Shown: positions 45,224-52,110 of the stretch, one piece after another
Numbering within the stretch: the first letter of the stretch is position 1
How the letters are laid out: each line of letters opens with the position of its first letter
Program-made: the position numbers and the translations under genes
Origin: an uncultured Bacteroides sp.
GTDB taxonomy: Bacteria > Bacteroidota > Bacteroidia > Bacteroidales > Bacteroidaceae
Length of the DNA: 52,110 nucleotides
Direction: 5' to 3'
Assembly: GCA_944321495.1 (NCBI GenBank)
Contig: CALULP010000033.1
Span: 1-52,110, forward strand
The notes under the pieces: model-generated
What the model was told of the DNA's origin: nothing
The model's input: the letters and a program-made list of their open reading frames with translations, nothing else
Database searches by the model: none

Positions 45224-45610
45224 ATGCTTTATTTCCTGAAGAAATATCCGTTGTCGCTTGCCGTTATCTTGGCGGTGGTTTATTTGTCGTTTTTCAAGCC
45301 GCCTTCCACGGGACTGAGTGATATACCTAATCTTGACAAAGTGGTGCACGTGTGCATGTACCTTGGCATGGCGGGCATGTTGTGGCTGGAGTTTCACCGG
45401 GCACACCGCAGGCATCCCGCCCCACGCTGGCATGCATGGGTGGGTGCGGTGCTTTGTCCGATAGTGTTCAGTGGCGCGGTGGAACTGTTGCAGGAGTACT
45501 GCACCACGTACCGGGGCGGCGACTGGATGGACTTCGCCGCCAATGTGTGCGGGGTGCTCTTGGCGTGGGCTGTCATGGGCAGGCCCTGGTGGCACCGGTT
45601 CGGCTTATAG
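45224..45610 (+). CDS. VanZ-like membrane protein
   Basis: A 128-aa membrane protein with four hydrophobic segments. VanZ-family features are NLDKVVHVCMYLGMAGMLWLEF after the first helix, and the polar SGAVELLQEYCTTYRGGDWMDFAANVCGVLLAW. Longer frames start upstream, but the -7 box at 45186-45193 puts transcription near 45200 and selects the ATG at 45224. The VanZ family was named for teicoplanin resistance; most members have no known function. Its 3' end overlaps the convergent murF gene by 6 bp. Confidence 0.83.
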   Translation: MLYFLKKYPLSLAVILAVVYLSFFKPPSTGLSDIPNLDKVVHVCMYLGMAGMLWLEFHRAHRRHPAPRWHAWVGAVLCPIVFSGAVELLQEYCTTYRGGDWMDFAANVCGVLLAWAVMGRPWWHRFGL

Positions 45611-46909
45611 GTAGTCGGCAACGGTGGCGAGTTTCATACTGTTTGAACCCTTTATCAGGATGGTCTGCCCGGCAGGCTTGTCTTTCTTCAACTCCTCAAT
45701 CAGTGCCTGTGCGTCCGGGTAGCAAGGGTAGTGGGTGCCCGTGGCGGCAAACTCGCTGCCTACCAGCCTTACTTTGGTAAATCCGCAGTCTTTCAAGTAG
45801 TCCACAATCCGGCAGTGCTCGGCGTGGCTGTCTTCGCCCAGTTCGCGCATATCTCCCAGTATCAGCATTTTGTTTTCCGCCTGCATGTCCTTGAAGTTGT
45901 CCAAGGCTGCTTTCATGCTGGTGGGGTTGGCGTTGTAGGCGTCGACGATGAGGGTGTTGGCTGCCGTGCGCTTCAGTTGCGAGCGGTTGTTGCGGGGCAC
46001 GTAGTTTTCCAGTGCGTGGTTGATGCGTGCCGGCCCGATGCCGAAGTAGCGTCCGAGGGTGACGGCTGCCAGTGCGTTGGGCAGGTTGTATTCGCCTATC
46101 AGTTGTGTCTGCACCTGGTGTAGGGTAGGCTGGCCTGCCGCCTGCCACTCGAAGGCCAAGAACGGCGAACATCCTGTGGCATGCCCGCTGACGTACAGTC
46201 CCGGGCGGTTGCCGTAGCACACCGTCTGCAAACCGGTGGCGATGGCTTTCAGGTGCGGGTCATCGTCGTTCAGGAAGACGGTGCATCCGCCTTTCCGGCG
46301 CAGGTAATCGTACAGCTCGCCCTTGGTACGTACTACGCCTTTGAAAGACCCGAAGCCTTGCAGGTGTGCTTTGCCTACGTTGGTGATGAGGCCGTAGTCG
46401 GGTTCGGCTATTTCCACCAGTTCTTTGATGTCGCCGGGATGGCTGGCGCCCATTTCCACCACTGCCAGCTGGTGTTCGGGCTTTAGTGACAAGAGGGTGA
46501 GAGGCACGCCGATGTGGTTGTTCAGGTTGCCTTGGGTATAATGTACGCAGAGGTGCTCGGACAAGACGGCGGCAATCAATTCCTTGGTGGTAGTCTTTCC
46601 GTTGGTCCCGGTGATGCCTATGACGGGTATGCCGAGGGTGCGGCGGTGCATCTTTGCCAGTTGTTGCAGGGTTTGCAGGCAGTCGTCGGCGGGCAGGTAG
46701 CGCGTGTCGCCGGCGGGAATGTATTGGGCGTCGTCAACCACGGCGTATGCGCAGCCTTCCTCCAGCGCTTTGGCGGCAAAGGCATTGCCATTGAAGTTTT
46801 CGCCTTTCAGGGCAATGAACAGGGAACCTGCGGGGCAGTTGCGGCTGTCGGTTGTCACACCTTTGCAGGAACGGAATATGCGGTATAATGATTCGATATT
46901 TGTTGGCAT
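45605..46909 (-). CDS. murF: UDP-MurNAc-tripeptide--D-alanyl-D-alanine ligase
   Basis: A 434-aa Mur ligase adding D-Ala-D-Ala to the UDP-MurNAc-tripeptide in the cytoplasm. N-terminal VTTDSRNCPAGSLFIALKGENFNGN is the MurF uridine-binding part, the P-loop is GITGTNGKTTTKEL (GTNGKTT 101-107), followed by TQGNLNNHIGVPLTLL, VVEMGASHPGDIKEL, and the C-terminal ligase domain with VDAYNANPTSMKAAL and LGDMRELG. Length is typical. It is the last gene of a minus-strand run that also includes ddl, which makes its D-Ala-D-Ala substrate. Confidence 0.97.
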   Translation of the reverse strand: MPTNIESLYRIFRSCKGVTTDSRNCPAGSLFIALKGENFNGNAFAAKALEEGCAYAVVDDAQYIPAGDTRYLPADDCLQTLQQLAKMHRRTLGIPVIGITGTNGKTTTKELIAAVLSEHLCVHYTQGNLNNHIGVPLTLLSLKPEHQLAVVEMGASHPGDIKELVEIAEPDYGLITNVGKAHLQGFGSFKGVVRTKGELYDYLRRKGGCTVFLNDDDPHLKAIATGLQTVCYGNRPGLYVSGHATGCSPFLAFEWQAAGQPTLHQVQTQLIGEYNLPNALAAVTLGRYFGIGPARINHALENYVPRNNRSQLKRTAANTLIVDAYNANPTSMKAALDNFKDMQAENKMLILGDMRELGEDSHAEHCRIVDYLKDCGFTKVRLVGSEFAATGTHYPCYPDAQALIEELKKDKPAGQTILIKGSNSMKLATVADYL

Positions 46910-46913
46910 GGCG

Positions 46914-47300
46914 TTATTTCTCTATTTCAAACTTTTCTTGTTGCCACGACTGGAAGCCTTTGTCCAGTTCGTAGACTTTGTAACCTTTGCTGCTGAGCAG
47001 GCGGGCGGCTTTCTTGCTGCGCTTTCCGCTGCGGCAATACAGGGCTACGGGGCGGTCTTTCTGCAAGAGCGAGTCGGCCACGGATTCAAATTGCTCATCG
47101 AGCATATTGATGTTGAGGCTGCCAGGGATGTGTCCGTCCGAATATTCTGCCAAGGTTCGTACATCCAGGCGTTGTACCTCGGGTGAGGCTATCAATGTGG
47201 CAAATTCGTCGGCGGGCAGCGACTGGAAGTCCCCCACTTTCTGCTGGCAGGAGAACAGCAAGCTGATGGACAGGCAGATGCCTGCATAGATTCTTTTCAT
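46914..47300 (-). CDS. Rhodanese-like lipoprotein
   Basis: A 128-aa lipoprotein (lipobox LLFSC, Cys 18) with a single rhodanese domain: QRLDVRTLAEYSDGHIPGSLNIN, then the active-site loop YCRSGKRSKKAARLL with Cys about 89, and GYKVYELDKGFQSW. It may carry sulfane sulfur or act in periplasmic redox chemistry; the substrate is unknown. It is 4 nt upstream of murF on the same strand, so probably co-transcribed. Confidence 0.88.
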   Translation of the reverse strand: MKRIYAGICLSISLLFSCQQKVGDFQSLPADEFATLIASPEVQRLDVRTLAEYSDGHIPGSLNINMLDEQFESVADSLLQKDRPVALYCRSGKRSKKAARLLSSKGYKVYELDKGFQSWQQEKFEIEK

Positions 47301-47327
47301 TGCTTAATGTAAAAATTATAGTTGCAT

Positions 47328-47969
47328 TCAAGATTGGGGAGTGTAATCGAACTTGTAAGTTTCCGTCGCTCCCTCATAAGTGTTTAAGGAGAAGTACACG
47401 CGGGTTATCCCGCCGTCCTTGCGGGCATAGGGCTGCAACGGGACGGATAGGTAGGCGCGGCTGGTGTAGGCGGGTACGTCGCCGCCCGCGTCGTGATACA
47501 GGCGCAGGTGGACATCGGTGCGGTTGCCGTCCTCCTCTACTTTGTCTTCGATGAAGTGGAACAGGTGGGTACCGTCTTGCCTTTTGATGTTCAGCACGAT
47601 GTTCAGGTAATCCTGCCCCATCCAGATGGATAGTATTTCTGCCGGGTCGGTTTTTATGCCGTCCGTAAACTTGTCTTCCGTGAGTGGTACAGGGGCTATT
47701 GCGGCTACTGCGGCGTAGAGAATGGCTCCTTCCTCCGCCATTTCGTAGTTGGTGACCATGCGCATCAGCGAGTCGGGCGTAAAGGACAGTCCTGTACCGT
47801 CGCGCCAGACGGGCAGCACTTCCCCTTGGTCTGTCCGGATGGATTGCAGGGCGGCATTGCCGTCGCTATATCCTGTCAGGTATTCCAGCTTGACGGGAGG
47901 GTAGTGGTATTCATCTTCACCACATGCCGCCAAGGCCGCCAGCATCAGCAGGAAGAGGCATTTCTTCAT
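47328..47969 (-). CDS. NigD-like lipoprotein
   Basis: A 213-aa lipoprotein (lipobox LAAC, Cys 16). The organisation fits the NigD-like family of Bacteroidetes: an N-terminal small beta domain (KLEYLTGYSDGNAALQSIRTDQGEVLPV) and a C-terminal beta domain with DYLNIVLNIKRQDGTHLFHFI and RAYLSVPLQPYARKDGGITRVYFSLNTYEG. NigD was first noted beside a Bacteroides bacteriocin locus, but most homologues have no known role. Its start overlaps the end of the upstream acyltransferase gene by 4 bp. Confidence 0.8.
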   Translation of the reverse strand: MKKCLFLLMLAALAACGEDEYHYPPVKLEYLTGYSDGNAALQSIRTDQGEVLPVWRDGTGLSFTPDSLMRMVTNYEMAEEGAILYAAVAAIAPVPLTEDKFTDGIKTDPAEILSIWMGQDYLNIVLNIKRQDGTHLFHFIEDKVEEDGNRTDVHLRLYHDAGGDVPAYTSRAYLSVPLQPYARKDGGITRVYFSLNTYEGATETYKFDYTPQS

Positions 47970-49117
47970 GCTTCCATTCTCCTTTCCTGGTTTTTCAGCG
48001 GATTGGCGTACATCAGCAGCATCTTTTCGCGGAGGAAAGGAACGTCTTTCTGCGGCAGGTCGATGCGGCCTATCTGCTTGTCTATATAGGTGGTGAAACG
48101 GTTACGGTCGGCTTCCGTGTAGTGTGCGGCATGGCGCGTGTTGCCTTCCAGTAAGTCCGAGGCAACGTAGTTATTGGGGTAAATGCGGTAGTTGGCGTGG
48201 ATGCCGTCGTCTATGAGGGCGGCAATGCGGGTAAACAGTTCTTGCTTGGGCAGCGAGCGGTCCATCTTTGCCAACTTGCCGTTGATGCACGGCGCGGGTT
48301 GGAAGTGTACGTGCCCTTTATAACCCGTCAGTCCCGTCTGCATGTTCAGCAGGTCGTCGGCTGTGGTCTTGTGATAGTCGGGCATGTCCCGTTTCAGCTG
48401 GAATTCTTTGGCTTTGAGGAAGTCGCACGGGTCAAACTCATAAGAAATGGACAACGGCGCAATGTTCATTTGCGTCAGGCGGTCGATGATGCCGCCTTCG
48501 CCGCCCATGGCAAGCATCTTCAGTACGCTCTCCTGGGTGCGGTCGTCCGAATCCTTGGCGCGTCCTTCACGCTGGGCAATCCAGATGGACTGGTGTTTCT
48601 CGCCGATGGTGTAGTGCATGTAGCGCGACATGCGGGCAGACGACTCCAGCATCTGGCGCATGGTGAGGGCGCGCTGTACGATGAACGACTTGTTTACCCG
48701 CACCAGCTTCTTAATCCACGGATAGATGAGCAGGTTGTCTCCAATGGCGATTTCCACCGTGTCCAATCCGCGTTCCACCAATAGCATGGACAGCAGTCCG
48801 GAGTCCAGAATAATGTCCCGGTGGTTGGATATGTAGGTGTATGCCCGGGTGGGCTCGGCTTCCAAGGCACTGTAGTTCATGGTTAACCCGTCGGTCTTTT
48901 CCTTGATGATCCGTTTCAGAATGTTGTAGCAGAAGGCTATTTGGAACTCCAATTTGGTTTTACAGGCACGCATCTGCTGCGCCCATGCTTCTACGGGCAC
49001 GCCCGGCATGGCGATGGCTGCTACTTTCCGGAAGGCCGGATCGGCAATCAGTTCCTCAAACACCTGGGGAAGCTCTTCATCGTGGTAAGGGCGAATTTCA
49101 TCAAATTCCGTATTCAT
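47966..49117 (-). CDS. PlsC-like acyltransferase
   Basis: A 383-aa acyltransferase related to glycerol-3-phosphate/1-acylglycerol-3-phosphate acyltransferases. The motif I region reads YISNHRDIILDSGLL, where the spacing is not the usual HxxxxD: the acidic residues fall two and six positions after His. SIWIAQREGRAKDSDD (motif III-like EGR) and IAPLSISYEFDPCDFL follow. It lacks predicted membrane helices and has a long N-terminal helical extension. The lipid substrate is unknown. Part of the ddl/murF run; it starts about 28 nt after ddl ends. Confidence 0.8.
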   Translation of the reverse strand: MNTEFDEIRPYHDEELPQVFEELIADPAFRKVAAIAMPGVPVEAWAQQMRACKTKLEFQIAFCYNILKRIIKEKTDGLTMNYSALEAEPTRAYTYISNHRDIILDSGLLSMLLVERGLDTVEIAIGDNLLIYPWIKKLVRVNKSFIVQRALTMRQMLESSARMSRYMHYTIGEKHQSIWIAQREGRAKDSDDRTQESVLKMLAMGGEGGIIDRLTQMNIAPLSISYEFDPCDFLKAKEFQLKRDMPDYHKTTADDLLNMQTGLTGYKGHVHFQPAPCINGKLAKMDRSLPKQELFTRIAALIDDGIHANYRIYPNNYVASDLLEGNTRHAAHYTEADRNRFTTYIDKQIGRIDLPQKDVPFLREKMLLMYANPLKNQERRMEA

Positions 49118-49144
49118 AATCCAAAGGTATTAAATGTTAGCTGT

Positions 49145-50125
49145 TCAGGCAAAGGCGTTTTCTATGATGTCCGTCATTACCTCTTGCATGGTCATGCCTG
49201 CGGCACGCACCTGTTGGGGAATGAAGCTGGTGGCGGTCATGCCCGGTGTGGTGTTTACTTCCAGCAGGTTTATCTTGTTGCTTTCGGTAATGATGTAATC
49301 CACGCGGATGATGCCCGTTGCTCCCAGGATGTCGTAGATGGCAGAGGTAAGCTGTTTCACGCGGTCGGCGAGCTCGTCGGGGATGCGTGCAGGGGTAATC
49401 TCATCAGAATCTCCGCAATACTTGGCATCGTAGTCAAAGTATTCGTGGTGTGAAACCACCTCGGTGATGGGCAGTACCACGCTGCGTTGCTTGGTCTTGT
49501 AGCAGCCGCAGGTAATTTCCGTACCGTCCATGAAAGCTTCGATGACGGTTTCCGGCGATTCCTCTTTGGCTTTGGCGATGGCCGGTTGAATCTCTCCGGG
49601 AGTCTTTACCTTGGTAACGCCGAAGCTGGAACCGCCCAGGTTGGGCTTGATGAAGCAGGGCAATCCGATTTTCTCCACTACCTCGTTGTCGGTTATGGCT
49701 TGTCCCCGGCGCAGCAACAGTGAGTCGGCAATGCGTACCCCGAAAGCATGCAGGTACTGGTTGCAGGCAAACTTGTTGTAGGTGAGTGATGCGGGTAACA
49801 CTCCGCAACACGAATAAGGCAGGTGCAGCATGTCCAGGTAGCCTTGCAGCAACCCGTCCTCGCCGGGTGTGCCGTGTATGGTGATGTACACAAAGTCGAA
49901 GTTTATTTTGCTCCCGTCCGGCAGGCGGAAACTGAAGTCGTTACGGTCTATGGCAGCCAGTGTGCCGTCTTCCAGCTGCACGTGCCAGTCCGTACCCCGC
50001 ATCTGCACGATGTAGGCCGTGTACTTTTCCTTGTCCAAGAACGAGTAAATACCTTGCGCGCTGCGCAGGGAAACTTCATATTCGGAGGTATCTCCTCCGG
50101 CTGCTATGGCAATGGTGCGTTTCAT
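49145..50125 (-). CDS. ddl: D-alanine--D-alanine ligase
   Basis: A 326-aa ATP-grasp ligase making D-Ala-D-Ala for peptidoglycan. N-terminal AIAAGGDTSEYEVSLRSAQGIY (Ser/Glu binding first D-Ala), YITIHGTPGEDGLLQGYLDMLHLPYSCCG, the ATP-grasp strands LPCFIKPNLGGSSFGVTKV, FMDGTEITCGCYK, and the metal-binding end RVDYIITESNKINLLEVNTTPGMT. The N-terminus overlaps the last codons of the upstream pseudouridine synthase by 4 bp. Together with murF it serves the same cell-wall step. Confidence 0.97.
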   Translation of the reverse strand: MKRTIAIAAGGDTSEYEVSLRSAQGIYSFLDKEKYTAYIVQMRGTDWHVQLEDGTLAAIDRNDFSFRLPDGSKINFDFVYITIHGTPGEDGLLQGYLDMLHLPYSCCGVLPASLTYNKFACNQYLHAFGVRIADSLLLRRGQAITDNEVVEKIGLPCFIKPNLGGSSFGVTKVKTPGEIQPAIAKAKEESPETVIEAFMDGTEITCGCYKTKQRSVVLPITEVVSHHEYFDYDAKYCGDSDEITPARIPDELADRVKQLTSAIYDILGATGIIRVDYIITESNKINLLEVNTTPGMTATSFIPQQVRAAGMTMQEVMTDIIENAFA

Positions 50126-51201
50126 TGTAGTTCTCTGTTACTGATGTAGTTCCGCCATTTGTCCAGCAGTTGTGCCATGTCATCGGGCAAGGGGGAGGTG
50201 AAGTGCATCTCCTCGCCGGTAACCGGATGCACGAAACCCAGTGTCATGGCGTGCAATGCCTGGCGCGGGCAAATGTCGAAACAGTTGTTTATGAATTGTT
50301 TATACTTTGCAAAATGGGTTCCTTTCAGAATTTCGTGCCCCCCGTAGCGTTCATCGTTGAACAGGATGTGCCCGATGTGTTTCATGTGCACCCGTATCTG
50401 GTGCGTGCGCCCCGTTTCCAGTATGCATTCCACAAGGGTGACATAGCCGAAGCGTTCCAGTACCCGGTAGTGGGTCACGGCGTGTTTGCCTTCGCCTTCG
50501 GGCAGTACGGTCATTTGCATGCGGTCGCGCGGATTGCGGCCAATGTTGCCTGTGACGGTCCCTTCATCCTGCTCCACGTTGCCCCACACCAGTGCCCGGT
50601 AGCGGCGTTTGGTGGTCTTGTGGAAAAACTGGTTGCCCAGGTTGGTCTTGGCATCGGGGGTTTTGGCTACGACCAGCAGGCCGGAGGTGTCTTTGTCTAT
50701 GCGGTGCACCAGTCCCACGTGCGGATCGTTGGCATCATAGTCGGGCACGTCTTTCATGTGCCAGGCCAAGGCATTGACCAGCGTACCCCGGTAGTTGCCG
50801 TGTCCGGGGTGCACCACCAGCCCGGCAGGCTTGTTTACCACTAAGAGGTAGGGGTCTTCGTACACGATATCCAAGGGTATGTCTTCCGGGATGACCTCGT
50901 TTTCATAGCGCGGCCGGTCCATCATGACCGTGATGACGTCCAGCGGCTTCACCTTGTAACTGCTTTTCACCGGTTTGCCGTTGGCCATGACGAATCCCGC
51001 TTCGGCAGCTTTCTGTATGCGGTTGCGTGAGGCGTTGGTCAGGCGGTCAAACAGATATTTGTCCACCCGTATCATCTCCTGCCCCTTGTCCACCACTACG
51101 CGGAAGTGCTCATACAGCTGTGCCTCGTCGCCCACGGGCTCGATGTCGTCCAGCAGGTCGTCGGAAATTTCGTTGATGTCTTCCGGTAACTCGTTCGTCA
51201 T
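50122..51201 (-). CDS. rluD: RluD-like 23S rRNA pseudouridine synthase
   Basis: A 359-aa RluA-family pseudouridine synthase. An acidic N-terminal extension (1-30) precedes the S4 RNA-binding domain (about 42-95: IRVDKYLFDRLTNASRNRIQKAAEAGFV). The catalytic domain has VVNKPAGLVVHPGHGN and HRIDKDTSGLLVV with catalytic Asp about 169, then RTHQIRVHMKHIGHIL. Such enzymes modify helix 69 or related sites of 23S rRNA. It lies between the PASTA protein gene and ddl, an order I recall as common in Bacteroidetes. The exact target uridines are inferred. Confidence 0.92.
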   Translation of the reverse strand: MTNELPEDINEISDDLLDDIEPVGDEAQLYEHFRVVVDKGQEMIRVDKYLFDRLTNASRNRIQKAAEAGFVMANGKPVKSSYKVKPLDVITVMMDRPRYENEVIPEDIPLDIVYEDPYLLVVNKPAGLVVHPGHGNYRGTLVNALAWHMKDVPDYDANDPHVGLVHRIDKDTSGLLVVAKTPDAKTNLGNQFFHKTTKRRYRALVWGNVEQDEGTVTGNIGRNPRDRMQMTVLPEGEGKHAVTHYRVLERFGYVTLVECILETGRTHQIRVHMKHIGHILFNDERYGGHEILKGTHFAKYKQFINNCFDICPRQALHAMTLGFVHPVTGEEMHFTSPLPDDMAQLLDKWRNYISNRELQ

Positions 51202-51231
51202 AAGGAAAAGTTTGCAGGATGAATGTTTGTA

Positions 51232-51882
51232 TCAGAACCACGATTCGTCTTCGGGCAGGTCGGCGGGGATGCTGTCGCGCATCAGCCCGAGGGAGTCGGC
51301 GCTTAGCGAGTCTGCCGGTGCGGGGATGGGTTCTCCGTTGCCTATTATCAGGGTCAGTGTGGCACCGGTGGGCACCTGGTCATCCACATTGAGGGTGTCT
51401 TCTCCGTGGCGCACGTAGTACACCCAGTCCTGTTCGCCCGGCACAGAGTCGTTGGGCGTCAGCTTGAAGCCCGCTGCCAGCAGGCGTGCCTGCGCTTCGC
51501 GCACGGAGCTGTTGTCAGCCACGTCGGGCACGTTGCATAGGGGAATGTTCAGTGTATTGATGGTGAGGTAAACAATGCGTCCTTTTTTTACCCGTTGTCC
51601 TGCCGTAGGCGTATAGTCCAATATGCTGCCGGCGGGAAGCGTCTTTACGTAAGTGGAGTCGGCCACCGTGCATGCAAGCCCTTTGCCTTGGAATATCTTT
51701 TGTGCTTCGGCCACCCGCATGCCTTTCACGTCGGGAACTACCACTGCCTCACCGTGATGTGTGTAGGCGTCCAGCCACTTCAGCGTGCCGAATACCAGTG
51801 CCACCACTACCACCACCATGGCAACGATGTTTCCCCAGAACAGCTTGTTCCGTTTAAGCGAGAAGAACTCCTTGAATGTCAT
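51232..51882 (-). CDS. PASTA-domain membrane protein
   Basis: A 216-aa protein with one transmembrane helix (about 18-38, GNIVAMVVVVVALVFGTLKWL) and PASTA repeats outside the membrane: VVVPDVKGMRVAEAQKIFQGKGLACTV, IPLCNVPDVADNSSVREAQARLLAAGFKLTPND, and related beta segments to about residue 182. PASTA domains often bind peptidoglycan fragments. There is no kinase domain and no penicillin-binding domain. The C-terminal tail is acidic and ends DLPEDESWF. It leads the minus-strand run to murF, with a -7 box 23 nt upstream of its start. Confidence 0.88.
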   Translation of the reverse strand: MTFKEFFSLKRNKLFWGNIVAMVVVVVALVFGTLKWLDAYTHHGEAVVVPDVKGMRVAEAQKIFQGKGLACTVADSTYVKTLPAGSILDYTPTAGQRVKKGRIVYLTINTLNIPLCNVPDVADNSSVREAQARLLAAGFKLTPNDSVPGEQDWVYYVRHGEDTLNVDDQVPTGATLTLIIGNGEPIPAPADSLSADSLGLMRDSIPADLPEDESWF

Positions 51883-51904
51883 AAGTCACGTCTTTTATCG
51901 GGGG

Positions 51905-51912
51905 CAAAGATA
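51905..51912 (-). promoter_or_regulatory. -7 box of the PASTA-led operon
   Basis: TATCTTTG on the minus strand (51912 to 51905) matches TAnnTTTG exactly. Transcription would start near 51898, leaving a leader of about 16 nt. It probably serves PASTA, rluD-like and ddl, and perhaps the genes up to murF. Confidence 0.6.
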
Positions 51913-51930
51913 CGATTTTTAGAATGAAAT

Positions 51931-52027
51931 ACGGACTGCGGGGCAAGTTTTTCACCGCTTGCCCCGCAGAAGTCCGTCGGGGCATAAAAAAAGGGGGTGT
52001 ATCAAAATTCCGATACGCCCTCTTTTT
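51931..52027. terminator. Two hairpins at the right edge, the second a bidirectional terminator
   Basis: ACGGACT-GCGGGGCAAG (51931-51947) pairs with CTTGCCCCGC-AGAAGTCCGT (51958-51977). A second stem, AGGGGGTGTATC (51992-52003) with GATACGCCCTCT (52012-52023), has A-run 51986-51992 on one side and T-run 52023-52027 on the other, so it can terminate in both directions. It may end a minus-strand gene beyond the window. The last 80 bases show no ORF; AAAGCCT/AGGCTTT forms a further small hairpin. Confidence 0.7.
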
Positions 52028-52110
52028 CTCATATCCAGCCGCAAAGGTTTACATAGAATGAAACAAAGCCTCGACTTTCCCAAGCCAAGGCTTTGCCCTG
52101 TCACAAAAGT

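Noticed and set aside
44840..45595. A minus-strand protein gene of about 250 codons between the NSS and murF genes
   Set aside because: It lies across the divergent promoter region and antisense to the VanZ-like gene; its translation has no family features and is Pro/Arg/His rich.

Overview
The window comes from a Bacteroidales chromosome, most likely Bacteroidaceae. The support is a SusC/SusD pair, many lipoproteins with a Cys lipobox, NigD-, DUF4827-, DUF4988- and HU-type proteins, and repeated TAnnTTTG -7 promoter boxes, the form used by the Bacteroidetes primary sigma factor. Shine-Dalgarno sequences are nearly absent. Base composition is mosaic: by sampled lines, the first 6.4 kb is near 37-40% GC, the putative Septu pair at 23.7-25.3 kb is in the 40s, and the 27-44 kb stretch is near 60%.

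Layout. (1) 0.2-6.4 kb: a tightly packed AT-rich + strand operon with a BF3164-type beta-propeller lipoprotein, a CxxC thioredoxin-like lipoprotein, a signal peptidase I, an O-antigen-ligase-like/TPR membrane protein and a transglutaminase-like lipoprotein. No system I can name explains it as a unit. (2) 6.4-8.6 kb: a possible gene remnant, then an exported DUF362 protein and a carboxymuconolactone-decarboxylase/cupin fusion. (3) 8.7-23.6 kb: a sugar-utilisation locus with a divergent DeoR regulator, a split transketolase, an FGGY kinase, an L-fucose-isomerase-family enzyme, a DMT-type permease, SusC, SusD, a DUF1593 nucleoside-hydrolase-like exported protein and a CE1-type esterase. Isomerase, kinase and two-subunit transketolase together match the known logic of D-apiose breakdown; this is an inference. 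(4) 23.7-25.3 kb: an ATPase/HNH pair resembling the Septu (PtuAB) anti-phage system, with its own promoter. (5) 25.4-27.8 kb: glycyl-tRNA synthetase and a DUF4827 lipoprotein with FKBP-like features.

(6) 27.8-34.9 kb, minus strand: a likely peptidoglycan-sugar recycling operon with a NamZ-type exo-N-acetylmuramidase, a sodium:solute symporter, a NagX-like membrane acyltransferase, a BadF-type amino-sugar kinase and GlmS. Its gene junctions carry low-complexity repeats, and the kinase ends in a 24-bp in-frame repeat. (7) 35.0-37.7 kb: an HU-family gene, six copies of a 23-bp palindromic repeat, and a DUF4988/collagen-like/GLUG-like surface lipoprotein broken by three C-tract frameshifts (one is C10 beside the start) and one TGA. 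It is either a decayed gene or a phase-variable one. (8) 37.8-52 kb: housekeeping and envelope genes: asd, a CPA2-type antiporter, TcdA, LolD-like ATPase, an HhH protein, an NSS transporter, VanZ-like protein, and a minus-strand run of PASTA protein, RluD-like synthase, ddl, acyltransferase, NigD-like lipoprotein, rhodanese lipoprotein and murF.

All functional calls rest on reading motifs and family resemblance by eye; no database search was made. No tRNA, rRNA, CRISPR array, insertion sequence or phage gene was recognised.
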